Below are positions 13,667-20,986 of a stretch of DNA of 20,986 bases, one piece after another. Within the stretch, counting starts at the first letter, position 1. Each line of letters begins with the position of its first letter. The notes below the pieces were generated by a model, which worked only from the letters and a program-made list of their open reading frames with translations, did no database searches and was not told the origin of the DNA. Origin of the DNA: JBGCDD01 sp045105075 (GTDB lineage Bacteria > Pseudomonadota > Alphaproteobacteria > Rhodobacterales > Rhodobacteraceae); the NCBI GenBank assembly GCA_045105075.1, contig JBGCDD010000193.1, positions 1-20,986 of the forward strand. Direction: 5' to 3'. The position numbers and the translations under genes were made by a program.

Positions 13667-16432
13667 TTATTCGGCAGCGACCTGGTCACTGAACGCTTCG
13701 GCCCGCACCGCCGCGAACTTGAATTCCGGGATTTTGCCATAGGGGTCGACCGCCGGGTTGGTCAGCAGGTTGGCCGCGGCTTCGACATAAGCAAACGGCA
13801 AGAACACCATATCTTCGGCCACTGCACGATCCGCCCGCGCCATCACCGTGATCGATCCGCGCCGCGTGCTGAGACGCAACATCTCGCCGGCTTTGACACC
13901 CAACCGCCGCAGCGTTTTGGGATGCAGCGAACAATTGGCTTCGGGTTCAACCGCGTCAAGCACCGTGGCGCGCCGTGTCATCGAACCAGTGTGCCAATGT
14001 TCCAGCTGGCGCCCGGTGGTCAGGATCATCGGGTACTCGGCGTCCGGGGCCTCGTCCGGTGGAATAACCGAGGCCGGGGTAAAGCGCGCCCGCCCACCTG
14101 CACGCGGAAAGCCATCACCAAACACAATTGCCTGACCGGGGTCTTCGGGGCTGAACGAGGGATAGGTCACAACATTCTCGGCCTCCAGCCGATCCCAGGT
14201 GATGTTGGCCAGACTGTTCATGTTCTGCTTCATTTCGCCAAACACATCCGCCGGGCTGGCATACTCCCATCCAAGCCCCAGCCGATTGGCCAATTCAACC
14301 TCAATCCACCAATCCTCGCGCGCGTCGCCGGGAGGAGGCACTGCCGGGCGACCCATTTGGACCTGACGATTTGTATTGGTGACAGTGCCCGATTTCTCGG
14401 CAAAGGCCGAGGCGGGCAGGATCACATCGGCATAATTGGCGGTTTCGGTGATGAAAATATCCTGCACCACCAGATGATCCAGCTTGGCGAGGGCGTCGCG
14501 CGCATGGTCCACATCCGGATCAGACATGGCCGGGTTTTCGCCCAGAACATACATCGCCTTGATGTCACCTGCGTGCACGGCGTCCATGATTTCGGTCACG
14601 GTCAGGCCCTTTTCAGCGCTGAAATCGCCCGACTTCCAAACGTCGGCAAACGCCGCGCGCACACCATCATCAGTAACCGACTGATAGTCCGGCAAAAACA
14701 TCGGCACCAGGCCTGCATCCGACGCGCCTTGCACATTGTTCTGCCCGCGTAACGGGTGCAGACCGGTGCCCGGTCGCCCCACCTGTCCAGTCATCAGCGC
14801 CAAACTGATCAGACACCGCGAATTGTCGGTGCCGTGGATGTGCTGGCTTATGCCCATCCCCCAGAAGATCATCGACGGTTTGGCCCCGGCAAAAGTGCGC
14901 GCCACATCGCGCAACATCTCGGCCGGAATGCCGCAAATCTCTGACATCGCTTCGGGTGAGAACCCCTTCAGGTGGTCTTTTTCAGCCTGCCAGTTCTCAG
15001 TATAGGCTTCGATATATTGTTGATCGTAAAGGTTTTCCTCGACGATCACATGCATGATCGCGTTCAGCATACTGACATCCGCGCCGGGTCGGAATTGCAG
15101 CATATGACTGGCAAAACGTTTCAGCGCCTGCCCGCGCGGATCCATCACGATCAGCTTGCCACCACGCTTGGTGAACTGCTTGAAAAAGGTCGCCGCAACC
15201 GGGTGATTTTCGATCGGATTGGCCCCAATCACAATCGCCACGTCGGCGTTTTCAATTTCGTTGAACGTGGCCGTCACAGCCCCCGATCCGACATTCTCCA
15301 TCAACGCCGCGACCGAACTGGCATGACACAGCCGGGTGCAGTGATCGACATTGTTGTGCCCAAATCCCTGCCGGATCAGCTTTTGGAACAAATAAGCCTC
15401 TTCATTGGTGCACTTGGCGCTGCCAAAACCCGCAACTTCGCGCCCTCGCCCCTTCATCCCGTTGGCGGCAAAATCCAGCGCCTCGTCCCAGCTGGCTTCG
15501 CGAAAATGGGTCAGCGGGTTGGACGGATCCACGTTCAAACCCTTGGCCGGTGCATCGTCACGCCGGATCAAAGGCTTGGTCAGCCGATCACCATGGTGGA
15601 TGTAATCAAACCCAAACCGCCCCTTGACGCACAAACGCCCTTCATTGGCCGGCCCGTTGATCCCTTCCACATACTTGACCCGCCCGTCCTTGACCTTGAG
15701 GCTGATCTGGCACCCCACACCGCAAAACGGGCAGATACTCGATGTCTCGCTGTCAAAATCCGCGCTGTCACCACGTTGCTCGGCGTCAGTCACCGTGGCC
15801 GGCAATAGCGCCCCGGTTGGACAGGCCTGCACACATTCGCCGCACGCCACACAACTGCTGTCGCCCATCGGATCGGCCATATCAAAGACCGGATAGCTGT
15901 CATGCCCGCGCCCGGCCATGCCGATCACATCATTGACCTGAACCTCACGGCAAGCCCGCACGCACAACCCACATTGAATGCACGCATCCAGATTGACCGA
16001 CATTGCCACATGGCTGTCATCCAGCAACGGCACACGGGTGGCATCCAAGGCTGGCAAACGGCTCTCGCTCACCCCGTTCAACGCCGCCATGTCCCACAAA
16101 TGGCTCGACCTGTCATGCGCCTCCGCCTGCTCGGGCTGGTCCGCCAACAACATCTCGACCACCATTTTGCGCGCGTTTTCAGCCCGCGTTGATTGGGTGA
16201 CAACAACCATACCCTCGGCCACATCGCGTATGCACGACGCCACCAAAGTCCGCTCGCCTTCCACCTCAACCATGCAAGCGCGGCAATTGCCATCCGGACG
16301 ATATCCCGGCGCCGGCTTATGACACAAATGCGGGATCACTAGGCCGCGCCCATGCGCGACTTCCCAGATCGTCTGCCCAACTTCGGCCTGAACCTCTTGT
16401 CCGTCCAGCGTCAATGTCACCATCTCAGGCAT
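13667..16432 (-). CDS. fdhF: Molybdenum formate dehydrogenase, alpha (catalytic) subunit
   Basis: A 921-residue cytoplasmic enzyme that oxidises formate to CO2. The N-terminal NuoG-like [2Fe-2S] domain has Cys37, 50, 53 and 67. A double [4Fe-4S] ferredoxin domain has CIQCGLCVRAC (151-161) and CVACGECVQAC (194-204). The molybdopterin domain has a further [4Fe-4S] site, CPFCGVGC (234-241) plus Cys268. The metal-ligand Cys369-His370 sits in VDHCTRLCHASSV, so this is a cysteine, not selenocysteine, enzyme. The C-terminal molydopterin-dinucleotide-binding domain includes TGRQLEHWHTGSMTRR. The ATG at 16430-16432 has GAGGGA six bases upstream; a more distal in-frame start (16474) lacks a site. There is no Tat signal. 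Domain order matches FdsA, but no FdsB, FdsG, FdsC or FdsD gene lies next to it. Confidence 0.94.
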   Translation of the reverse strand: MPEMVTLTLDGQEVQAEVGQTIWEVAHGRGLVIPHLCHKPAPGYRPDGNCRACMVEVEGERTLVASCIRDVAEGMVVVTQSTRAENARKMVVEMLLADQPEQAEAHDRSSHLWDMAALNGVSESRLPALDATRVPLLDDSHVAMSVNLDACIQCGLCVRACREVQVNDVIGMAGRGHDSYPVFDMADPMGDSSCVACGECVQACPTGALLPATVTDAEQRGDSADFDSETSSICPFCGVGCQISLKVKDGRVKYVEGINGPANEGRLCVKGRFGFDYIHHGDRLTKPLIRRDDAPAKGLNVDPSNPLTHFREASWDEALDFAANGMKGRGREVAGFGSAKCTNEEAYLFQKLIRQGFGHNNVDHCTRLCHASSVAALMENVGSGAVTATFNEIENADVAIVIGANPIENHPVAATFFKQFTKRGGKLIVMDPRGQALKRFASHMLQFRPGADVSMLNAIMHVIVEENLYDQQYIEAYTENWQAEKDHLKGFSPEAMSEICGIPAEMLRDVARTFAGAKPSMIFWGMGISQHIHGTDNSRCLISLALMTGQVGRPGTGLHPLRGQNNVQGASDAGLVPMFLPDYQSVTDDGVRAAFADVWKSGDFSAEKGLTVTEIMDAVHAGDIKAMYVLGENPAMSDPDVDHARDALAKLDHLVVQDIFITETANYADVILPASAFAEKSGTVTNTNRQVQMGRPAVPPPGDAREDWWIEVELANRLGLGWEYASPADVFGEMKQNMNSLANITWDRLEAENVVTYPSFSPEDPGQAIVFGDGFPRAGGRARFTPASVIPPDEAPDAEYPMILTTGRQLEHWHTGSMTRRATVLDAVEPEANCSLHPKTLRRLGVKAGEMLRLSTRRGSITVMARADRAVAEDMVFLPFAYVEAAANLLTNPAVDPYGKIPEFKFAAVRAEAFSDQVAAE

Positions 16433-16643
16433 CACAGGTCCCTCACATTTGATGCGCCTGTATAGCCAAACCATCGCCCCTCACGGACTCCCAATCCCGA
16501 CAAGATTGCCCAATTTTGCGTCCCCGCTGTTTCCGATAGGCGCGCCGCTTTTCCTCTTGCCACAAATATCCCCGCCGGAGGCTCCCTCCACTGGCAACCC
16601 ACGCCGCCCCGTCCTAAGACAGTCACAACACGAGGAGCACGCC
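16433..16643. other. Divergent intergenic region between the formate dehydrogenase and histidine-phosphatase genes
   Basis: A 211-base spacer from which both flanking operons must start. It contains the dispersed repeat copy at 16545-16600 and, on the minus strand, a -10-like TATACA (16459-16464) with no good -35 at the right spacing. No RNA gene or convincing operator is seen. Confidence 0.4.
16545..16600 (-). repeat. Dispersed GC-rich hairpin repeat, copy B
   Basis: Matches 3263-3326 over its full length. In the minus sense: GGGTTGCCA, a hairpin (arms 16577-16581 GGAGG and 16585-16589 CCTCC), GGGGATATTTG, then TGGCAAGAGGAAAAGCGG. The stem sequence differs from copy A at several positions but both arms change together, so pairing is kept. 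Unlike copy A it does not follow a stop codon; it sits in a divergent promoter region. Confidence 0.75.
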
Positions 16644-17294
16644 ATGTCCCACATCACTCTTATCCGCCACGGCCAAGCCAACACAGGGGCCCGCGACGAA
16701 CTCAGCTACGACAAACTCAGTCCGCTGGGCCACCAACAAGCCGTGTGGCTCGGCGATCATTTGCGCGCCTGCGAACACCAGCACACCCGCCTGTTCAGCG
16801 GCACCCTGCGCCGCCATATCGAAACCGCCGCAGGGTTGAACATGGGCGCCCCCACCCAGGATGCCCGCCTGAATGAACTGGAATATTTCACTCTGGCCGA
16901 ACTGCTGCGGGATCAACAAGGCGTGGAAATCCCGACCGAGCGCGAAGGCTTCATCCACCACCTGCCCCGCGTTTTCACCGCCTGGCAAAGAAACGAAATC
17001 GACAACCCACCCGAAAGCTTTGCCAATTTCGAAACCCGCACCAGCGCTGCGCTGCACGACATCGCCGAAGGCCCAGGCCCCGCCCTTGTTGTCACCTCCG
17101 GTGGTCTGATCGCCATGGCCATGCGCCGCTTTCTGAACCTCGACACGGCCGCGATGGCGCGGGTGGCGCTGGCGATCATGAACACCTCGATGCACCGCCT
17201 GTTCCCGATCGGCGATCAACTCTCGCCCGTACTGTTCAACGCCGTGCCGCATCTGGACGCGCCCGAACGCCACCACGCCCAGACCCACCTCTGA
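16644..17294 (+). CDS. Histidine-phosphatase-superfamily (phosphoglycerate-mutase-like) protein
   Basis: A 216-residue cytosolic protein of the histidine phosphatase fold. The phospho-acceptor motif LIRHGQA is at residues 6-12 (His9), a second arginine region is FSGTLRRHIET (51-61), and the acid is at LNELEYF (76-82). The usual second histidine (VSHGG) is replaced: residues 149-154 read VVTSGG. Such variants occur in the superfamily, but activity may be altered. The ATG at 16644 follows CGAGGAGCACGCC, a strong site; in-frame codons further upstream lie in the spacer with the repeat. It is the first gene of a three-gene plus-strand operon, 16 bases before the transferase gene. The substrate is unknown; a metabolic mutase role is unlikely. 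Confidence 0.85.
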   Translation: MSHITLIRHGQANTGARDELSYDKLSPLGHQQAVWLGDHLRACEHQHTRLFSGTLRRHIETAAGLNMGAPTQDARLNELEYFTLAELLRDQQGVEIPTEREGFIHHLPRVFTAWQRNEIDNPPESFANFETRTSAALHDIAEGPGPALVVTSGGLIAMAMRRFLNLDTAAMARVALAIMNTSMHRLFPIGDQLSPVLFNAVPHLDAPERHHAQTHL

Positions 17295-17310
17295 GCCAAA
17301 GGAGCCAACC

Positions 17311-17934
17311 ATGCTGACCTTGCACTATACGCCCCGCACGATTTCCGCCGCCGTTGCCATCGTTCTCAACGAAACCGGGCTCGATCACACTTTGGTCAAA
17401 GTCGACTTCGCCACCGCCGAGCAAACCAAACCGGATTTTCTGAAGATCAACCCAAAAGCCCGCGTGCCGGCCCTGATCACCGAACACGGCGTGCTCACCG
17501 AAACACCCGCCCTGCTCGACTATCTCGCAGCGCTTGCACCTGCCGCCAACCTGATCCCCACCGACCTGTTTCAAGCCGCCCACATGCGCAGCGTGATGGC
17601 CTATCTGGCCAGCACCATGCACATCAACCACGCCCATGGCATGCGCGGCACCCGCTGGGCCAGTCTGCCCGCCTCGCATGAAGACATGGCCAACAATGTG
17701 GTGCGCACAATGACCCAAAGCACCCACTACATCGAATCCCACGCGCTCAAAGGCGATTATGTCTGCGGCCCAGATTTCACCCTGGCTGACCCCTATTTGT
17801 TCACCATTTGCACTTGGCTCAAAAGCGACGGGGTCGACATCGCAAAATTCCCCAAACTCCAGGCTTTTCAGAAGCGCATCGCCAGCCGTGCCAGTGTGCA
17901 AAAAGCCTACGCTGACGGAGTGCTGGTGCAATGA
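17311..17934 (+). CDS. Glutathione S-transferase family protein
   Basis: A 207-residue cytosolic protein. The N-terminal thioredoxin-like domain has MLTLHYTPRTISAAVAIVL, where a Ser/Thr near residues 8-12 would meet the glutathione thiol, then the cis-proline segment NPKARVPAL and the glutathione-binding LTETPALLDYL (a Glu-Thr pair). An all-helical C-terminal domain follows, with the capping motif FTLADPYLF. The length is standard. AAAGGAG lies 6 bases before the ATG. It is 16 bases after the phosphatase-like gene, and its stop overlaps the saccharopine dehydrogenase start by 4 bases (ATGA). The electrophilic substrate is unknown. Confidence 0.9.
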   Translation: MLTLHYTPRTISAAVAIVLNETGLDHTLVKVDFATAEQTKPDFLKINPKARVPALITEHGVLTETPALLDYLAALAPAANLIPTDLFQAAHMRSVMAYLASTMHINHAHGMRGTRWASLPASHEDMANNVVRTMTQSTHYIESHALKGDYVCGPDFTLADPYLFTICTWLKSDGVDIAKFPKLQAFQKRIASRASVQKAYADGVLVQ

Positions 17935-18986
17935 CCCATTTGTGGCTCCGCGCCGAACACCGAACCGACGAATCCCGCGCGCCCCTCACCCCCGACGGCG
18001 CGCGCCAGCTGGTCGCGGCGGGCACTCAGATCACGGTCGAAGACAGCAAAACCCGTGTGTTTGCGACCCAGAACTACGTCGATGCCGGCTGCACGATTGC
18101 ACCGACCGGCAGCTGGCCCTCCGCCCCGTCCAATGCAGTGATTTTTGGCCTCAAAGAACTGCCCGATGATGCCACCGCCCTGACACATCGCCACATTTTC
18201 TTCGGTCACGCCTTCAAAGGCCAACCCGCCGGCCAAACTCTTTTGCGCCGGTTTCGCGATGGGGGTGGCACCCTGCTGGACCTTGAATATCTGGTGAACA
18301 CCTCCGGCACCCGCGTCGCTGCCTTTGGCTATTGGGCCGGTTTCGCCGGTGCCGCTGTCGCACTCAGCTGCTGGGCCGCGCAACAACGCGGCGCCAAAGC
18401 CGGCGCTGTGCACTCAAAACCCAGCGCAGCTCATCTGTTGGCCGATCTACAGACCGAGCTTCTTAGCCTCGGCACCCACCGCCCAACAGCATTGGTGATC
18501 GGGGCCTTGGGCCGTGTCGGCAAAGGCGCCAGCGATCTGTGCCGACAAATGGGCGTCCCCGTCACCAAATGGGACATGGCCGAAACCGCCCATGGCGGCC
18601 CCTTCCCCGAAGTTCTCGCCCACGACATTTTCCTCAATTGCATCCTGGCGCGCCCGGGCACTCCGGTGTTTGTGCCCGCCAACACCCCCCATATTGCCCG
18701 CCGCCTCAGTGTCATCGCAGATATCGCCTGCGATCCCGACAGCGACTTTTCCCCGATCAAAGTCTATGATCGCACCACAACCTGGGACACCCCAGCCCTG
18801 CGGGTGCACGACGCGCCGCCACTGGACGTCACAGCCATCGACAACCTGCCCTCAATGTTGCCCGCCGAGTCGTCCGACGACTTCGCTGCCCAACTGTTGC
18901 CATCGCTGATGATCTTGTCCGACCCGCTCATAGATGTCTGGGCCCGCGCCCTCAGCACATTCCAGACCCATATCACGCGCCTCTGA
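17931..18986 (+). CDS. Saccharopine dehydrogenase (NAD+, L-lysine-forming type, Lys1-like)
   Basis: A 351-residue enzyme that interconverts saccharopine and lysine plus 2-oxoglutarate with NAD(H). The N-terminal alanine-dehydrogenase/PNT-like domain starts LWLRAEHRTDESRAPLTP. Lys75 in FGLKELP and His93 in HIFFGHAFKGQ match the acid-base pair known from fungal Lys1. The Rossmann segment is ALVIGALGRVGKGASDL (187-203 or so). Then come FLNCILARPGTPVF and VIADIACDPDSDFSPI, also Lys1-like. The length is close to the fungal enzyme. Translation is coupled to the transferase gene (4-base overlap). No glutamate-forming saccharopine reductase is beside it, so direction and pathway are open. No clear terminator for the plus strand follows. 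Confidence 0.9.
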   Translation: MTHLWLRAEHRTDESRAPLTPDGARQLVAAGTQITVEDSKTRVFATQNYVDAGCTIAPTGSWPSAPSNAVIFGLKELPDDATALTHRHIFFGHAFKGQPAGQTLLRRFRDGGGTLLDLEYLVNTSGTRVAAFGYWAGFAGAAVALSCWAAQQRGAKAGAVHSKPSAAHLLADLQTELLSLGTHRPTALVIGALGRVGKGASDLCRQMGVPVTKWDMAETAHGGPFPEVLAHDIFLNCILARPGTPVFVPANTPHIARRLSVIADIACDPDSDFSPIKVYDRTTTWDTPALRVHDAPPLDVTAIDNLPSMLPAESSDDFAAQLLPSLMILSDPLIDVWARALSTFQTHITRL

Positions 18987-19043
18987 CCAACGCGGACAAA
19001 CAAAGCATCGAACCTGTCGCCGACCACGCGACCGGGCGCACCC

Positions 19044-19074
19044 AAATAAAACAGAATGCCGCCCAAAGGGCGGC
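19044..19074 (-). terminator. Rho-independent terminator of the SDR-DUF3833-MFS operon
   Basis: A 7-bp GC stem (GCCGCCC, 19058-19064, with GGGCGGC, 19068-19074) and 3-base loop lie 20 bases past the SDR stop. In the minus-strand transcript the stem is followed by a T-rich run (ATTCTGTTTTATTT). On the plus strand no T-run follows, so it serves the minus-strand operon, with at best weak action on the convergent one. Confidence 0.75.
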
Positions 19075-19094
19075 TCCGCTTGGCAGATCACGGG

Positions 19095-19826
19095 TCAGGA
19101 AAACAGCCGGTAATACATCCAGTCCGGCAGGAATTGGCTCAGCCGGAACAGCACCGAAAAGCCGCGCGGAAAGCTGGTTTTGAACCGATCCGTGGTCATA
19201 TGCTCAAACATCGCGCGGGCCGCCGCGTCCGGTTCCATGATGAATGGCATGTTAAAGTCGTTCTTTTCGGTCAACCGCGTGCGGATAAATCCAGGGTTGA
19301 TCAACTGCACCGCCACATTGGTCTTGCGCAGATCCGCATACATGCTTTCGGCCAGCACCATCGTCGCGGCCTTGGACGCGCCATAGCCAATTGCGCCAGG
19401 CAACCCGCGAAAGCCAGACAAAGACCCGGTGATCACGATATGGCCTGCATCGCGTGCCACCATGGCCGGAACAATCGCTCCCAGACTGCGCACAAGTCCG
19501 GTAAAATTCACATCCGCCATTGCCGTGGCCCCCGTGGCCTCCCACGACGTGGCGGGCATCGGCCAATAAACCCCGGCCAGATACACCACACCATCAACTT
19601 CGCCCACCGCAGCGGCCGCCGCGGCGACACTGGCATCATCGCTCACATCCATCACCTGCACGGTGGTTTTGCCGGGCAGGCGTTCGGCCAAAGCCTCCAG
19701 CTTGTCCTGCGACCGCGCCGACAGCACCACATGCACACCCGATCGGCTCATCACCTCAGCCAGAGCCGCGCCCAGCCCTTCACTGGCCCCGATCAACCAA
19801 TAGCGTTTGCCTTGCCAGTCTCTCAT
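19095..19826 (-). CDS. Short-chain dehydrogenase/reductase (SDR)
   Basis: A 243-residue NAD(P)-dependent oxidoreductase. The cofactor motif GASEGLG is at 13-19; YLAG at 82-85 replaces the usual NNAG; Asn107, Ser135 (ITGSLSG), Tyr148 and Lys152 (YGASK) form the catalytic set. The C-terminus LPDWMYYRLFS looks like that of SDRs tied to lipid or membrane metabolism. The ATG at 19824-19826 is preceded by GGAAGAAAGA; longer in-frame forms would run into the DUF3833 gene. It is the last gene of the minus-strand operon, 28 bases after DUF3833, followed by a terminator. In R. sphaeroides an SDR lies in the same order in the RpoE-ChrR target cluster (RSP1087-1091, from memory). The substrate is unknown. 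Confidence 0.9.
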   Translation of the reverse strand: MRDWQGKRYWLIGASEGLGAALAEVMSRSGVHVVLSARSQDKLEALAERLPGKTTVQVMDVSDDASVAAAAAAVGEVDGVVYLAGVYWPMPATSWEATGATAMADVNFTGLVRSLGAIVPAMVARDAGHIVITGSLSGFRGLPGAIGYGASKAATMVLAESMYADLRKTNVAVQLINPGFIRTRLTEKNDFNMPFIMEPDAAARAMFEHMTTDRFKTSFPRGFSVLFRLSQFLPDWMYYRLFS

Positions 19827-19854
19827 CCAATTGTCTTTCTTCCGGTTCCGGCGC

Positions 19855-20445
19855 TTAAGCCGCGTCTTGAGTTGGTGTGATATCACGCGCCTCGCGCGGG
19901 CGCATCGTGGCGACCAGTTCGGCCACCTGAATGCCAAACTTGCGGAATTGACTGCGGTTCACAATCGAGCCATTGGGCGCCAGATACATCCAATCCACAG
20001 TGTCCAGCACATGCCCACCGGAGTCTTCGGGCAGTTTGATCTTGTATTGCAATTGCACCGCCGAACCCAACATCGCGCCAGTGCCCGTGCCCACAACATC
20101 AGGTGCTGTCGCCTGAATTCGCCCGTCATTGCCGATCCGCAGGTTCCATTCGCGTTTCTGCTCAGACCCGGTGTCATAGCGGAAATGTTCTTTCATCACG
20201 CCGACATTGCCCTGCCATTTAGCTTCAAACTCGCCAACAAACCGCGACGTCACGCGCCCCAGCGGGCCATAGATCACGCCTTCGCAAATGATCGAGCCGT
20301 TCAAATGGGTGCGCAAGTCAAATTGCGGCGTGCCATCGGCATAGTCTTCGGGTTTTTGCGCCACAAAGGACCACATTCGGCGTCGGACATAGCCAAAAAA
20401 CACGACCAAAGCGGCGCCAAGGCCAATAAAAAGCAGGGAGTCCAT
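19855..20445 (-). CDS. DUF3833 family protein
   Basis: A 196-residue protein I recognise as DUF3833-like. One hydrophobic segment (residues 3-19) anchors it; a mostly beta domain follows, with YKIKLPEDSGG and VDWMYLAPNGSIVNRSQFRKFG, typical of the family. Family members are often lipoproteins, but no lipobox cysteine is evident here, so a simple membrane anchor is likely. The ATG at 20443-20445 follows GGAGGAGAACTGACG, a strong ribosome site that overlaps the end of the MFS gene. The biochemical role is unknown. Its steady company with an SDR, an MFS transporter and lipid-modifying enzymes suggests a role in membrane-lipid metabolism or stress. Confidence 0.85.
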   Translation of the reverse strand: MDSLLFIGLGAALVVFFGYVRRRMWSFVAQKPEDYADGTPQFDLRTHLNGSIICEGVIYGPLGRVTSRFVGEFEAKWQGNVGVMKEHFRYDTGSEQKREWNLRIGNDGRIQATAPDVVGTGTGAMLGSAVQLQYKIKLPEDSGGHVLDTVDWMYLAPNGSIVNRSQFRKFGIQVAELVATMRPREARDITPTQDAA

Positions 20446-20447
20446 CG

Positions 20448-20986
20448 TCAGTTCTCCTCCAGGGTTGTGGTGGCCAAAAGGATCAAGGCCACGGCTTTGA
20501 GCACGCACGGAACGGCGGCATAAAACAGGGTGAGTAAGGTCAGCGCAGCGGCGGGATTATCGCCCCCGCCCTGAAAGCCCGCCGCATCGAGCGCGGGTAA
20601 CAACAACACGGCAGCAAAAGCCAACGTGAATTTCGAAACAAAAGACCAGAGGCCAAAGCCTTCGGCGGCCGAAGGTGAAATCACCGCCATACGGCGCGCA
20701 AAAATCGCCGGCAGAAGGGTCATGTCGGCGCCCAGCGCCGCGCCCGGAGCGAAACAAATGATACCAAAGGCCACCACGTCGCCCGCACCCAGTGTCAGCG
20801 CAAACACAAAGGCGACGATCGACAAAGACATGCCCGCCAGCAACCCCGGTCGCGCCCCAAAACGTTCCGCCAACATGCCCCAGACAGGTGCGGCCATGGC
20901 GGCGGACAGGAAGAACAGCAACAGCAAGGGTCCTTCGGCGCCGGGCGCCAACAGACGGCTTTCGACAAAAAACAAAAACAGCGTCG
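20448..20986 (-). CDS. MFS transporter (GPH-like), partial C-terminal part
   Basis: About 178 residues are visible; the 5' end is beyond the right edge, since the frame stays open to the last base. There are about five hydrophobic helices. The loop GMLAERFGARPGLLAG fits the conserved MFS loop between helices, and the order of segments resembles the glycoside-pentoside-hexuronide group. The stop is 2 bases before the DUF3833 start, so the genes are co-transcribed. The substrate is unknown. In comparable alphaproteobacterial clusters this gene follows cyclopropane-fatty-acid-synthase-like and DUF1365 genes, which would lie off the window. Confidence 0.85.
   Translation of the reverse strand, partial: TLFLFFVESRLLAPGAEGPLLLLFFLSAAMAAPVWGMLAERFGARPGLLAGMSLSIVAFVFALTLGAGDVVAFGIICFAPGAALGADMTLLPAIFARRMAVISPSAAEGFGLWSFVSKFTLAFAAVLLLPALDAAGFQGGGDNPAAALTLLTLFYAAVPCVLKAVALILLATTTLEEN

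Noticed and set aside
14972..15808. Plus-strand open frame opposite the formate dehydrogenase gene (others near 13655-14752)
   Set aside because: It is antisense to a motif-complete enzyme; no start signal or similarity is visible.

Overview
The window looks like chromosomal DNA of an alphaproteobacterium, most likely family Rhodobacteraceae (Roseobacter group). I infer this from the GC-rich codon use, the character of the proteins, a family-typical intergenic repeat, and an MFS/DUF3833/SDR trio at the right edge that recalls the RpoE-ChrR (singlet-oxygen) target cluster of Rhodobacter sphaeroides. There are no tRNA or rRNA genes, insertion sequences, prophage genes or CRISPR arrays.

Bases 1-8313, minus strand: one long operon that reads right to left. 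Its order is AMP-forming long-chain-type acyl-CoA synthetase, small exported protein, LivG ATPase, small membrane-anchored protein, LivH permease, LivM permease, LivK-type binding protein, LivF ATPase (cut by the window edge). The first five genes are chained by 1-8 base overlaps (translational coupling). The last three are separated by gaps that hold hairpins, one of them a dispersed repeat. The combination suggests uptake of a carboxylic acid (fatty, aromatic or branched) and its conversion to a CoA thioester, rather than plain amino-acid uptake. The two small proteins are unrecognised and may be distant relatives of each other. This is the best candidate for an undescribed system in the window.

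Bases 8314-12399: a minus-strand FAD/NAD(P)-binding oxidoreductase of unknown substrate, then a divergent plus-strand pair: a soluble PAS-PAS hybrid histidine kinase (TTG start) overlapping an OmpR-type response regulator.

Bases 12396-16432, minus strand: an M20-family N-carbamoyl-amino-acid/allantoate-type amidohydrolase lies downstream of a large stand-alone molybdenum formate dehydrogenase alpha subunit. No NADH-linking FdsB/FdsG partner genes adjoin it.

Bases 16433-18986: after a 211-base divergent spacer carrying the second copy of the dispersed repeat, a tight plus-strand operon encodes a histidine-phosphatase-fold protein lacking the second catalytic histidine, a glutathione S-transferase, and a Lys1-type saccharopine dehydrogenase.

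Bases 19044-20986, minus strand: the 3' end of another operon encodes an MFS transporter (cut by the edge), a DUF3833 protein and a short-chain dehydrogenase, closed by a rho-independent terminator.
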